Shown: positions 34,330-45,750, counted from the first letter of the stretch. The stretch: 64,000 bases of DNA from Hyperoodon ampullatus (GCA_949752795.1 OX457058.1:166782223-166846222); one strand, 5' to 3'. Notes: generated from the letters alone by a model not told the origin. Program-made: numbers and translations.

Positions 34330-35386
34330 GCTGGAAGATATCACTGGAAATAACATCAAAGAGGCCAAATGAATTAGGTTACAGAAGTCTGTGAGAGGTA
34401 GATTCAGAAATATTCTTGAATTTGAGGCGGTGGAGCATTTGTGGGTTTGGGGGTGAGTGAGGGACCAGATGACCATCGGAAGTGAGGAATCTTGGCTGTG
34501 CAGTGCCAGGTGGCATTTCAGTTGCCCCTGCAGTGTAACAAGCCATCCCTATCAGTCAAAGAAATCATGAGTCTGTCCAGATTCGGGGGGAGCACACATA
34601 GGTGCCCCTTCTCACTGGGAGAAGTGTCAAGGTCATATTGCAGAAACACATGAGTTGGGAGATTTGATTGCAGCCATCTATGGAAACTACAACCTGGCAC
34701 CGGAGGCTTCCTTTTCAGCACCTGTGTAGTTAAGAAGCCCCTCAGGGTGGATGCTTTCTCTTTCTTCGCAGTTCCAGCCCATTCAGAAGTATCTGGAGGC
34801 GCTTACTGCCTTCTAAGTGGGATACACAGTGTGCACCTAAATTATTTATGGAAACAAATGATATCTATCGTGGAAAATAACCAAGAAAAGCTTAAGCATT
34901 GAACTAATTAGCTAATGTAATTGAAACAAAGGGAATAGTTCAGACTCTAAGTATGACTCAGAAATAAAGAGAAATGATTTTTCAGTGGGAGATGATATAG
35001 TTCCCATCACTATCCAAAATGACTGGACTTATGAGTCATTCATTTAACAAAATTTCCTGAGTGCCTACTAGGTACCAAGCACTGTGCTGAGTCCAGGTTG
35101 AAGATGCAGATGATCCAGCTCCTACCTGCAAGCAGTTGGGTAAGATTTAAAAAATGTGGACTCTGATGTGCTAAGCGCTCTGCTGGAGGAATGCAAAAGG
35201 AGCCCTGGAAACATGGGGGTGGTTGGGCTCAAGGGTCAACCTTGAGCTGGGTTTTCAAGGAGTATAAGAGTACTGGGAACCAAGAGGCAGAACAGGGTTT
35301 GACCTGCAGGGTGACCCTGCAAGCTTCCTGAGGCTGGATCTTCTCAACCATGGCTGAATGTTGATCTGTCTCATAGACCCAAAGTT

Positions 35387-35418
<32 letters not shown>

Positions 35419-35690
35419 TATGTATATATATGGCTTCCATCTTTTTACTGTAGCCTTAACATGAGCAACAGCTAGTTATATACAGCAATATGGGCCTATT
35501 CAGGGAAGGGGCAAGCAGCCCCCCAAATCTCTACAAGCCCAGAGGGAATCATCCAGTTATATTTAGGGCAATAATCAATGTCCATAATGATGATTCTGGG
35601 CCATCCAAATGTTTAATTATCTCTTAGATCTATTGTTAAATGAGGCACACCAGATGATCGCGTCTTAAAGAAAATCAATCATTCTTATAT
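34330..35690. other. single-copy stretch with an A/AT tract
   Basis: No gene recognised. The part 35030-35250 resembles an ancient dispersed repeat (tcctgagtgcctactaggta, ccaagcactgtgctgagtc). An A run followed by (AT)n occupies about 35384-35430. Confidence 0.45.
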
Positions 35691-35694
35691 AAAT

Positions 35695-35850
35695 TTACAA
35701 ACAACATTTACACATACCCTTTGGTCTAATTTTCTTGACAGTCCTGTAAATGAGTTTATCCCTACTTTCTTGATAAGGCTCAGAAAGGTCAAGGGGCTCA
35801 CTCAAGGTCACTCAATTAAAATCAGAGAGGGGACTCCAGCTTAGTTCTTC
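35695..35850 (-). repeat. MIR SINE
   Basis: Antisense MIR: ctttcttgataaggctcaga, aaggtcaaggggctcactca, aggtcactcaattaaaatc, then cagcttagttcttctgat. Confidence 0.7.
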
Positions 35851-35859
35851 TGATATGTT

Positions 35860-36260
35860 TTACTTTCTTGACTGGATAGTTAACTTCTGTGGAACAGCTG
35901 ATTCTTCCATGATGCCAGATAAATGACAGATGAACGGATTCGAGTTAACATCACGGAGGGGAGGAAGCGATGGTCTTTGGTCTTTTATAATTTAGACCCC
36001 CGCCCCCAAGGTCATTCTGAGCTTGGATATCCCACTGGCAGGAGGAGGAAGAGAGAGTGTGGCAGCCCAAGAAGATTTTCGGAGCCAGGTGGGGATGTGG
36101 CATACGTGATGTCCCCCACATTCTGTTGGCCAGAACTCAGTCACGTGGCCTCATCTCAAGATTGAGGTGGCAGGGAAATATAATCCCCAAGTAGTAAAGT
36201 GTTTCCCAGCGCCATTTAGATTAAGAAAGAGAAGCATGATTGTCTGATATTCTGCTGGTC
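35860..36260. other. single-copy stretch, no gene recognised
   Basis: Unique sequence. A frame at 35923-36165 has no recognisable domain. Confidence 0.4.
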
Positions 36261-36264
36261 ATCA

Positions 36265-36450
36265 ATGCCAGAACACACTTGTCAAGCATTTACAATGTAC
36301 CAAGCAACATTCTATGAGTTCCACCAGCACTGATGCATTTAATCCTCACACCAAAACCGGGTGGAGGTCCTGCTGTTAGTCCCATTTACGGCTAAGGAAG
36401 CTAAGGCACAGAGAGGAGGTAGTTAACTGGGATTCACACTGAGATCCTTG
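36265..36450 (-). repeat. MIR SINE
   Basis: Antisense MIR: gtcaagcatttacaatgtac, caagcaacattctatgagtt, ggctaaggaagctaaggcac, agagaggaggtagttaact. Confidence 0.75.
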
Positions 36451-36459
36451 CTCTGGACC

Positions 36460-37240
36460 TTGAAGCGTGGCTTGTCTCCATCCCACACATCCCTCCTTGA
36501 CTTCTCCTCTGACTTATAGCCTGCACCTGGCTCCTCCTCTCCATCCTCTGCCACAGTTCCAGGTCACACTTTCTCCATATGTCTTGTGTTCCCGTCTCCC
36601 CCAGCTTTCATGGGCAGGTGAAAGCCCATGTGCTGGGATGCTGTTCTTCTCTGTGTCCCTTGCTCCTGGGGACCGAGAGCCTTCACCTTGCCTCAGGTGG
36701 GCTCTCACGGGATGGGTGCCCCATTTGGTGAGCTCACTGGCTGAGGTCAGAACTCTCCCTCAGGGAACCTGGTTGCTATGGGGGCTGATGCCCTGAGCTC
36801 CAGGTGGGGGAGAGGAGACGGACACGGGGTCAGCAGGAGAGTTATCCAAGTCAGAGGGAATCAGACAGACCAAGGAAAAGCTCATCCCAGCCAGACCCTC
36901 CCTGGTCCCAGCCTCTGTCTCATTGGGTCGTCATGTTGGCATCATTGCCGCCGCCATCAGGCTGGGAGCTCCAGCAGCATCTGATTTCTTTTCATCTCTG
37001 TCACCCCCAGAGCCTGTGTAGATGATGTCATGTGTATCCCATGGGAGGGGAGAGCCCAAGGATTATCATTCCAGTAGCTGTCACCAGCCTGGCATCTGCC
37101 ATTCATCTGCCGTTTTGTTTGACTCCTGTTCCTGATAGCTCACGTTTGTGACACATACTTCCTATGCTAGTTTATAATCCGGTATATTGTTTATTCACAT
37201 TTAGTATTTCCACTTGATGAAATCCTATGGGGTCTTGTAA
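36460..37240. other. single-copy stretch, no gene recognised
   Basis: Unique sequence with a small CCG-containing patch (attgccgccgccatcaggct at about 36945). No exon or RNA gene supported. Confidence 0.45.
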
Positions 37241-37244
37241 CTTA

Positions 37245-37480
37245 CATAGCAAATTCCTAGGGAGCGTCTACAATGAGCCATGCACTGTTTGAGGTGTTAT
37301 TAACTCACTGAATCCTCATAGCAGCCCTATGAAGTAGGTACAGTCATCATCTACATTTCACAGAAACCTGAAGCACAGAGAGGTTAAGTCAGCTTGTGGG
37401 TAACTGAGGAGCTGGGATTTAAACCCAGGCGGCCTCGCTGCAGATTCTGTGCCCTAAGCCTTAGCTGAGCTCCTCTCCTG
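37245..37480 (-). repeat. MIR SINE
   Basis: Antisense MIR over most of its length: ctacaatgagccatgcactg, tcactgaatcctcatagcag, ccctatgaagtaggtacag, gaagcacagagaggttaag, gctgggatttaaacccaggc. Confidence 0.85.
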
Positions 37481-37489
37481 GTCTTTTCA

Positions 37490-38680
37490 TTTCCCATCAT
37501 TCTTCTCTTTCTCTGATGTTGTATGCCTGCCTTGATCAACATAAAGGAGCTTCTAAACTTTCTGATCATGTATGCCACCAGCAAAAATTTCTGAGCGTGC
37601 ATCCCTCCAATATACGTATATTTAAGTGCCTATAAGTTATGTTCAGGCACTGCTATCAGGAATCAATATCTCAAGGCCCAATATAGACTTCGTGCAAGGG
37701 CCATCACTTACCGTGATGGAAATAACCCACTTTTCAAATAGTCTTCTTGAGAATTTAAAATTGGGGACTAGGGGTAATTGTTTGTCAGATTTGTCACTGG
37801 TTTTATCTCAAAGCAGCTGAAAGTAAAGGCTGTCCTTGGAAGAGAGGAGGGTCAGCTTTGTCATTTGCTTGTTTTTCTCCTGTGCTTACATGATTTGTAC
37901 TATCTTCAGCCCATAGATTCTTGGGAGTCTTTTAAAGCCATATGTCCACTTCTTGAGAGCTGATTGAATGAAAAGTAGTTTGCAAACTCAGTTGCCTTGG
38001 GCAAACCTGAAACCCATTCACTGAAACACTAATGGAAGAGGGTCTGCCGTTAACCCCTCCACACTGTGGCCACCTGATTTGGGACAACCTAGAGGTCAGT
38101 TTGTAAATTAAACATTAGTAAAGTATCATTTCTTTCCTAATTTTTACATGAAGATCTGAACAAAAATTCTAATATTGTCTGAACTCAGATGAATCAGCTT
38201 TAGCACCCCTTGGGTGCATATACAGCCCCCCATTACAGTCTGTTTCTTGCTCCTTTAATGTTCATTACCATTTCTTCTATGGTTTTCGAGAGTTCTTACA
38301 CATGATTCAGCCAATTTTACACAGATCAGACCTTTGACTAACCAAATAAACACTTAAAAATAGCCACAGAAAATTATTTGATAACTAAATACAAGCTCAG
38401 AAACACTAACAGTTCTCAAAAACACTTTTATGGGTGGCATTAAGTTCAAAATAGGTGATTTGTGTTTAGTATTAAACATGGTAGAACTTCTAAGCTTGAT
38501 TTTAAGAGATCAAGTAAACAAGTGCTCTGAAGGACTTGCGATTCTTGTGAACAGTCCCTGCCTACCTGTCACTTGTTGGGTCAACATTTACAAAGGAACA
38601 GGGATGGTGATCACTGCTGGAGTGATAATGGGATTAGTGGGCCCAGCTTCATTTGTATCTCCCATGTAAGCATTTGAAGC
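37490..38680. other. AT-rich single-copy stretch, no gene recognised
   Basis: AT-richer than most of the window. The words aaaaatttctgagcgtgcat suggest an old repeat end near 37580-37620. No exon seen. Confidence 0.4.
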
Positions 38681-38689
38681 AGAGAGGTT

Positions 38690-38790
38690 TAAAAGGGGAG
38701 GCACCTGAATCTTGGAGAGGTTAAAGGTCACACAGAGAGTTAATGGTGGAGCTGGGTTATAGCCAGGTCTTTTGATAGTGCTATAGCAAG
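38690..38790 (-). repeat. MIR SINE fragment
   Basis: Antisense MIR: gagaggttaaaggtcacaca, gagagttaatggtggagctg, ggttatagccaggtctttt. Confidence 0.7.
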
Positions 38791-39787
38791 CTTTCAAGTT
38801 GGCCTGTGATTTTCTGAAAAAATTTTGAGATTCTTTGATGTTTTTTTCATTTTTATTTACTTGATCCAAAGTCAAAACTATAAAACACAGTACATTCAGA
38901 GAAGTCTACTTCTAGCTATGTTCACTTCTATTGTTTTTATTAGCTTGGGGGATTCCTTCAATTGTTTCTTCTTAAAAATATAAATAAAACACACACATGC
39001 ATGTGTGTGTTGTGTGTGTGCGTTTATGTGTATTTCTCCCCGTTCTACACAAAAAAAGGACAAACTATGCACTCTGTTCTGCACCCTCTCTTAACAATAT
39101 GTCTTGGAAATTGCTCCATAACATTACTTAGACATTGTCCTCATTCTTTTATACAGCTGCATAGTAATCCATTGTATGGATGTACATATGCTATTCAACC
39201 AATTACATATTGATCAATATTTGGGTTTTTTCCAGTTTTTGGCTGTTACAAATAATGCTTCAATGAATGACTTTTACCTACATCATTTAGTATTTCTTTC
39301 AGTGTACTTTTGGGATAGATTCCTAGAAATGGGATTGCAGGGTCAAAAGGTAAGGCCTACGTAATTTTGCTAGATATTGCCAAATTCTTGATAGGGAGTG
39401 CTCTTTTTTTTGTTTGTCTTCCTACCAGAATTATGTGAGAGTGCCTGTTTCCCTAAGGCTTCTCCAATAGTGTATGTTGTTAAATTTTTGGGGTTTGCCA
39501 GTATGTTAGGTAAGAAGTGGTATCTTGGTTTAGTTTTAATTTGCATTTTCTATTTTTATAAGTTTAGTGGCTACATGCTTTTTTTTCCCCCTGGGAACTG
39601 TCTATTCATATCTTTCATCCATTTTTCTACTGAGTTGCTGTTAGGGGTACTAACTCTGTGATATAAGCTTAAAAATATTTCCCCAGTTTATCATTTTTTC
39701 ACTGTGCTTATTTTTTTATATAAAAAAATGAAAACTTTTTTATATAGTAATTTTACTATTTTTCCCCCTTATTGCTTCTGGATTTTT

Positions 39788-40004
39788 TATCTTTTTTTTT
39801 TTTTTTTTTTTTGCGGTATGCGGGCCCCTCACTGTTGTGGCCTCTCCCGTTGCAGAGCACAGGCTCCAGACGTGCAGGCCCAGCAGCCATGGCTCATGGG
39901 CCCAGCCGCTCCGCGGCATGTGGGATCTTCCCGGACCGGGGCACGAACCCGTGTCCCCTGCATCGGCAGGTGGACTCTCAACCACTGCGCCACCAGGGAA
40001 GCCC
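39788..40004 (-). mobile_element. CHR-type SINE, type A, inside L1
   Basis: Antisense copy with a T run of about 20, gcggtatgcgggcccctcac, and end caccagggaagccc. Perfect 15-bp duplication, tgcttctggattttt, at 39773-39787 and 40005-40019. Confidence 0.94.
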
Positions 40005-40046
40005 TGCTTCTGGATTTTTAGTCATAGTTTAAAAAATGTTTTTCCA

Positions 40047-40251
40047 GGGCTTCCCTGGTTGCGCAGTGGTTGAGAGCCCGCCTGCCAATGCAGGGGACAT
40101 GGGTTTGTGCCCTGGTGTGGGAAGATCCCACATGCCATGGAGCGGCTGGGCCCGTGAGCCATGGCCGCTGGGCCTGCGCATCCGGAGCCTGTGCTCCACA
40201 GCGGAAGAGGCCACAGAAGTGAGGGGCCTGCATACAGCAAAAAAAAAAAAA
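40047..40251 (+). mobile_element. CHR-type SINE, type A, inside L1
   Basis: Sense copy beginning gggcttccctggttgcgcag and ending catacagc plus A tail. Flanks aaaaatgtttttcca and aaaaagtttttcca form the duplication, allowing for slippage in the A tail. It lies 42 bases from an antisense copy of the same type, head to head. Confidence 0.92.
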
Positions 40252-40445
40252 AAAAGTTTTTCCAACCCCAGGTTATAAAGGAATTCACATATATTCTCTT
40301 TATAGAATTTTATTTAGTTTTTACAGTTAAATTTCTGGTTCATATGGAATTTATCTTTGCATGCAATATGAAGACTGGATCTGATTTTACCTTTTTCTGT
40401 ATGGCGACCCAGTTGTCTCAACACAACTTATTAAAATGTTCTTCT

Positions 40446-40824
40446 GGGCTTCCCTGGTGGTGCAGTGGTTAAGAATCCGCCTGCCGATGCAGGGGACACA
40501 GGTTTGAGCCCCGGTCCGAGAAGATCCCACATGTCGCGGAGCAACTTGGCCTGTGCACCACAACTACTGAGCCTAAGCTCTAGAGCCCGTGAGCCACAAC
40601 TACTGAGCCCGTGTGTTGTAACTACTGGAGCCCTCATGCCTAGAGCCTGTGCTCTACAACAAGAGAAGCCACTGCAATGAGAAGCCTGCACACCACAACG
40701 AAGGATAACCCCTGCTTGCCGCAACTAGAGAAAGCCTGCACACAGCAATGAAGACCCAATGCAGCCAAAAATAAATAAACAAACAAATTAATTAATTAAT
40801 TTAAAAAATACATAAAATAAAATT
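40446..40824 (+). mobile_element. CHR-type SINE, type B, inside L1
   Basis: Long-body copy. Repeated cacaactactgagcc units occur at about 40558-40640. The tail runs through aataaataaacaaacaaatt to a reduced A/T tract. The duplication aaatgttcttct is at 40434-40445 and 40825-40836. Its tail end directly adjoins another SINE. Confidence 0.92.
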
Positions 40825-40836
40825 AAATGTTCTTCT

Positions 40837-41022
40837 GGGACTTCCCTGGTGGTCCAGTGGTTAAGACTCCACGCTTCCACTGCAGGGGGCACATGATCGA
40901 TTCCTGGTCAGGGAACTAAGATCCTGCATGCCGTGTGGTATGGCCAAAATAAATAAATAAACAAACAAATAAACAAATAAATTAAAATAAAATTAAATTA
41001 AATAAATTTAAAAAATAAAATA
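40837..41022 (+). mobile_element. CHR-type SINE, type C, inside L1
   Basis: Head gggacttccctggtggtcc, then cttccactgcagggggcaca, tggtcagggaactaagatcc, and a long composite A-rich tail of (AAAT) and (AAAC) units. Its 5' edge abuts the 3' duplication of the type-B SINE. Its own duplication, taaaatgtt-ttct-like, follows the tail at about 41020-41032. Confidence 0.9.
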
Positions 41023-42149
41023 AAATGTTTTCTTTGCCGCTATTAACTTGAAATGCTACCTTTATCATATACTAAATTTCCATATATGCTTCTGTTTATT
41101 TCTGGATTTTCATCAATTTGTGCACCAATACTATACTGTTATAATTATAGAGGCTTTAAAATATGTTTAATATCTTTTAATGCTAGGATCCCTTATTACT
41201 CTTCTTTTTTAGTTTTTTTTTCTTTTTTTTGGCTACTCTTACTAGCTGTTTTCCTTATGAATTTTTTAATCAACTTCTGATGCTCCAGGGAAAAAAAGAT
41301 GGTATTTTGGGAGTGGGAGATCTCATTAAATTTATAAATTAACTTATGGAGAATTGGCATTTTTACAACGTTGAATTTTTCTACCTGAGAACATGGTATA
41401 TACATCAATTTACTCAAGTGTGCATATTTGCATTTCAGGAACTTAAAACTTTTTCTTCCTATAGATTTTACACATTTCTTGTTAAGTTTATGTCTAATTT
41501 TTTTTTAAGTTTTGCTATTATAAATGGAGTCTGCTCTGCTGTTATTTTCTTCTAACATAATTTTTTATATTTATGAAGACTTGGTTTCTGCATGTTAATT
41601 TTATCTTACTATTTTACTAAATTCTCAACACTTATAGCATTTTTCCATATTCTTTTGGCTTTTCCAAATATATATAGTCATATCATCTGCAAATAGAGAT
41701 AGTTTTTACCTCTTCCTTTCTGGTTCTTATACCTCTACTTCCTTTCTCTTATCTAATTGCATTGGTGAATATCTCCAATGCATGTTAAATAGTCACAATG
41801 TGCTGTTTTTAAATGTGCTGTTGGTTTTTGTTTGCTAGTATTTTATTTAAGATTTTTCTATCTGTGTTCATAGGTGAGATTGGTGGGGCCTGTTTTTAAA
41901 CCTTTCCATGGTAACAATGGCCTAAGCATGGGTGACAGCATGAACTGCAAAGATTCTCATTAACTTCACTTTGCATCTTCTTTCCTCTCTTCTTCCTCCA
42001 CACTGGCTGGTGTTATCACCTTCAAAATATACCTCCCCTTTGCTTCCTTTTTCTCACCCTCCATTGGTTTTTTATTCTTCTCCATTCACCCTCATGTTTG
42101 CTGTCTGTTCTTTCTCTTTCTTGGGAATCTATGAATCTTGATGGGATTG

Positions 42150-42345
42150 GGTAAGTGAATAGACCTCAGACTCACACAGACCAACCTGGTATTGAATCAC
42201 AGCTCAGCCGCTTACCAGTTCTGTGACTTTGGGCCAATTGTAGAATCTTTTCAAGCCTCAGCTTTCTCATCTGTAAAATGGAAATGATAATAGTGCCTTA
42301 CTTCACAGTATTGCTGATAAGAGTAACGGATGAAAGAGACAGTAC
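42150..42345 (+). repeat. MIR SINE
   Basis: Sense MIR: gtattgaatcacagctcagc, cttaccagttctgtgacttt, gggccaattgtagaatctt, ctcagctttctcatctgta, aaatggaaatgataatagtg. Confidence 0.83.
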
Positions 42346-42424
42346 AATTAACACATGTCTGTTATAGCTCACCAAACCCATCCTTTCTTCCTGAGCATGT
42401 TCTTAAAAAACATTTCCATTTTTC

Positions 42425-42765
42425 CTTGCAGTTAGGTGTGGCCAGGTGCCTGTGTGCTAGCCAATGGAATATGATCAGAATAATGTGTGATACTTACAGG
42501 TAAGGGCCATAAAAAACTTCCCACAGGTAATTGTCCATGCTTTTCCCCTTCTGCTGGTTTCATGCAGACAAGCAAGGTGCAGATGGTGGAGCTGCAATGT
42601 GGAAGGAGGCTGGGCCCCTGCATTGCCATGTGGAGGAGAGTCACTCTTAATCAGAAACATAATTTCAGACTTTACTTGAATACATAGTAAACTTCTACCA
42701 TATTTGACCCATTGTCCTTTTCAAGGTTTGCTTGTTACAGCAACTAGAATTACCCTAAGTAATAC
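42425..42765 (+). repeat. MLT1-type LTR
   Basis: Sense order: cttgcagttaggtgtggcca, gccaatggaatatgatcaga, gatggtggagctgcaatgtg, ggaaggaggctgggcccctg, ttgcttgttacagcaact, ccctaagtaatacc. The 5' end is truncated or unclear. Confidence 0.77.
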
Positions 42766-42779
42766 CATGCTCAATAAAC

Positions 42780-43010
42780 ATGACTTCTTCCCATCCCTTA
42801 CAACCCATCTCACAATGCCAGCTCCCTGGTGAGACTTTCTCCAACCTCCTCAGGCAAAATTAATGTCATTCTGTCTCTGTGCTCGTAGGTCACTTCGCAC
42901 AAGCCCTGCCTGAATCACAAACTGGATTGTGGATTCTTTGATTACATATCTTCTCTAGTCACCTGGCCCACAGCTGGTGTTCAGCAAGGGTTCGTGGGTT
43001 GAATGAAGAA
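42780..43010 (+). repeat. L2 LINE 3' end
   Basis: Sense L2-like: gtgagactttctccaacctc, ctgtctctgtgctcgtaggt, gattgtggattctttgatta, cctggcccacagctggtgtt, cagcaagggttcgtgggttg, aatgaag. Diverged. Confidence 0.6.
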
Positions 43011-43169
43011 TGTGTGTAGTATGAAGATGCATCAAATCCATGTTCTAATAAAGATGGTAGGCTAGCTGATGTCTGCAAAAGGGTGTGGAAATAACACACT
43101 CACCTGCTCGTCCAAATTTAAGCCTCAAAGCGAACTGTTGGCTTAGTTACAACATTGGGTCACTGCCAG

Positions 43170-43320
43170 GGACAGCTCTCAGTAAAGGCTCTTGTTTTTG
43201 CACTGGTACAAATGATGTGGATTGCACGGGCCCTTCATTTCCTACCACATAAGGTTCAAGCCTTGGCTCTGTCTGGAATTGGCTGTGCAGGCTTGGACAT
43301 GTTACGCCTCCCCCCGCCCC
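43170..43320 (+). repeat. MIR SINE
   Basis: Sense MIR: atgatgtggattgcacgggc, aaggttcaagccttggctct, gcaggcttggacatgttacg. A 138-codon frame at 43155-43571 starts in it, which argues against that frame being a gene. Confidence 0.6.
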
Positions 43321-43324
43321 CAGC

Positions 43325-44395
43325 CCTGGACTCACCCCTCCAGCTCAGAGAGCTGTACCCGGGAGTGGGGGAGATAACTTCTGACCTGAATGTGGGCCTA
43401 GGGGAGCTGAGCAACAGGGACCTGAGGCTGGGGGAGGCCGCCCTATGGCTTCTCTGGGGTCCCAAGTGGCATTCATGTCAGCAAATACCAGAATTATGGG
43501 CCCAGGCCTCAGCTCTCCCTGCCTTGCCCAGCTCATCCCCAGCCAGTCTCACTGCTCCAAACTCCCCATAGGCAGGGCCACTATAGTTGGAAGAGATTCT
43601 GGGGATCGCCACCACCGCAGAAGTCATACAAAATTAAAACAATACTGGAAATACCATAGTCCAAATGAGTTCTGGTTTTTTTCATGATTATTATTTTGAC
43701 AGTGCTTTTACAACATTACATATCAACATCTTTCTAAAATGTTTTATTTTTCCTCATTTATTTTTGGTGACCCTGTTTGCACTCTTCTTCAGCACCTGCT
43801 GGGCCTCCTGTGTTAGGATCCAGGAGGCAAGTGATACTCATCTGAAAGCACCTTGAAAATTGCGCATCCCTGGTGTCTGTGGGAGCGGAGCCCAATTCCT
43901 GTCCATGTGGGTAGGTGCTAATACTTCCCCTCACACGTGGCTGGAGAGGAGCCAGGTCTCAGAGCTGCAGCACCTCTCTCCAGTTCCCGTGGCACTCGGA
44001 GGAGGAAGGAAGTCTTGCAAGCTGCCGAGTGTGGGGTGAGGGTGTGACAAAGGGTGCAGGGATGGGGACGGGTGGGCAATGGAGAAGCTGAGCTGGGAGG
44101 AAAGTGAGTCGGGAGGGGCCCGTAGAAAATGCCACCTGCATCATCGCTTCGGCTCTGGATGAGGCAGAAAAATGTGGAACAAGCCCAGATGGTGCTTGGT
44201 GGTATAGGGGATTAGGGGCTTGGGACTGGGGAACAAGGAACCCCTGACTGGACTTCCAGCCTTTCTTCTGATGTTCCAATAGTGGCAGTGAAGCAGAACA
44301 GTTAAAAAGAATGCACTTTAGAGCCAGATTGACCAGATCCAAATCTGGGCCCCATCATGACCTTGGAAAAATCACTTAATGTTTCTGAGACAGGA
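43325..44395. other. single-copy stretch, no gene recognised
   Basis: GC-rich unique sequence. A weak MIR-like patch (ttagagccagattgaccaga) lies at about 44315. No exon supported. Confidence 0.4.
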
Positions 44396-44399
44396 GTTG

Positions 44400-44575
44400 G
44401 TCCAAACTGGAAGGGATCAAAAAAGCCAACTAGTCCAGCAACCTCATTTTACAGAGGATGCTGCTGAGATCTTGAGTGGGGAAGGAGCTCTCCAAGAGTC
44501 CCAGGTAGTAGGAGGCAAGCTGGAGTCTGAACCAGGGACTTCTGACTCCCAACCAAGTACTTCATCCAGTACATC
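44400..44575 (-). repeat. MIR-like or related SINE fragment
   Basis: Antisense words: cctcattttacagaggatgc, gtcccaggtagtaggaggca, agtctgaaccagggactt, gacttctgactcccaac. Confidence 0.6.
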
Positions 44576-44589
44576 ATTGTGAATATTGG

Positions 44590-44860
44590 GTACAAACAAC
44601 ATCCATCCGCCAATTCCCCCCATTTAACCAGTTATCCCTCCAACCATCCACCATCCATTCACAGATCCACCAACTGCTCCATTTACCCACCCATATACCT
44701 CATTCCATGCATGACCCATCTATCATCCATCCATCCACCTATCAGTCTATCCAACAAGTCCTTATCCATCCATTTACCCACCATCCTATCCACCATCCAT
44801 CTATCCACTCACTTATCTACCCATCTTTCCATCCAACCACCATGACATCCATCAACCCGG
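44590..44860. repeat. degenerate (ATCC)n minisatellite
   Basis: About 270 bases made mainly of ccatccatccac and tatccaccatcc words on the plus strand, with many substitutions. Low-complexity Ser/Thr/His/Pro-rich frames across it are not genes. Confidence 0.92.
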
Positions 44861-45039
44861 GGGAAGAGGGTGGGAATGACTGTTGGGTTCATAACCAACA
44901 GTGTTTGCCATAGGGTGTGAAGCTGAAATTATTACTATTAAACCTGTTGTTCTTAATTCAATTCAAAGTGATTACTGAGTTGCTATTAAGTTCATAGCTT
45001 TGTGCTAAGCACTGCTGGGTAGGGGTAGGGATTCAGAAA

Positions 45040-45570
45040 AAAAAAAACAAACCCACAATACATAAAATATTTCCTCCTAAAGAAATAGGACAACTAAAAG
45101 CAATTCTAGACCCTGGGTTGGGTCTTAGCTTGGGAAAATAAAAGGCCTATAAAGGACATTATTGAGATAATTGATGAAATTCTAATATGGACTGTACACG
45201 GATAATAGTATTTTCCTGGCATGTTTAATTTCCTGATTTTTCTAACTATACTGTGGTTATACAAGAGAATGTCCTTTTTCTTAGGAAGTTCACACTGAAG
45301 TATTTAGGAATAAAGGGGCATGAAATCTTTGACTTACTTGTAAATGATTTCAGAAAAATTTTTTTTATTATATGTATAAAAATATATAAAATGTATAATA
45401 TATATAAACACTGTAATATATGGTAATATATATGGAGAGGAATAGGGAGGAAACAAATGGGGCAAAAAGTAAGCAATTAATGAATTTGGGTCAAGAATAT
45501 AAGGGGGAGCCTTTATATTCTTGCAAATTTTTTGTCTGTTTGAAATGATATGAAATAAAAAGTCAGTCCC
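45040..45570 (+). repeat. L1M LINE 3' end, sense
   Basis: Words of an old L1 3' UTR: caattctagaccctgggttg, ggacattattgagataattg, atgaaattctaatatggact, gtatttaggaataaaggggc, atgaaatctttgacttactt, followed by an A/T-rich terminal portion with tatata steps. Confidence 0.7.
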
Positions 45571-45750
45571 CCAAATCAATAGTTCCTTTGTGTTAGAGCT
45601 TATAATTAGATGAGGGAGATACCCACTGGAAACTCAAACACATATGAGGAGGACAAGATGCGCATTAATTTGTGAGTGTTTGTGTTCCCCTCCCCCACCC
45701 TGCAATGTACATCATAAAGAACTGGAGGGGAGAGAATGAAAGCCAATCTG

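Larger units (their letters stand above)
38805..41935 (-). mobile_element. long L1M LINE fragment, antisense, with SINE insertions
   Basis: Antisense L1 from its 3' UTR into ORF2: a CA/TG tract at 38988-39025, tcttggaaattgctccataa, agtaatccattgtatggatg, tgggatagattcctagaaat, ttgccaaattcttgatagg, gagagtgcctgtttcccta, then from about 41020 more interior sequence (tctggattttcatcaatttg, gaatatctccaatgcatgtt). All frames are broken. Four SINEs interrupt it between 39788 and 41022, and the L1 text continues on the far side, so the SINEs are younger. Confidence 0.82.

Noticed and set aside
43155..43571. A 138-codon plus-strand frame as a candidate exon
   Set aside because: Its first part is a MIR copy and no splice sites or family motifs are evident.
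44579..44913. A CRISPR-like or satellite array
   Set aside because: The ATCC units are tetranucleotide slippage repeats with no spacer structure, and the context is a mammalian nuclear genome.
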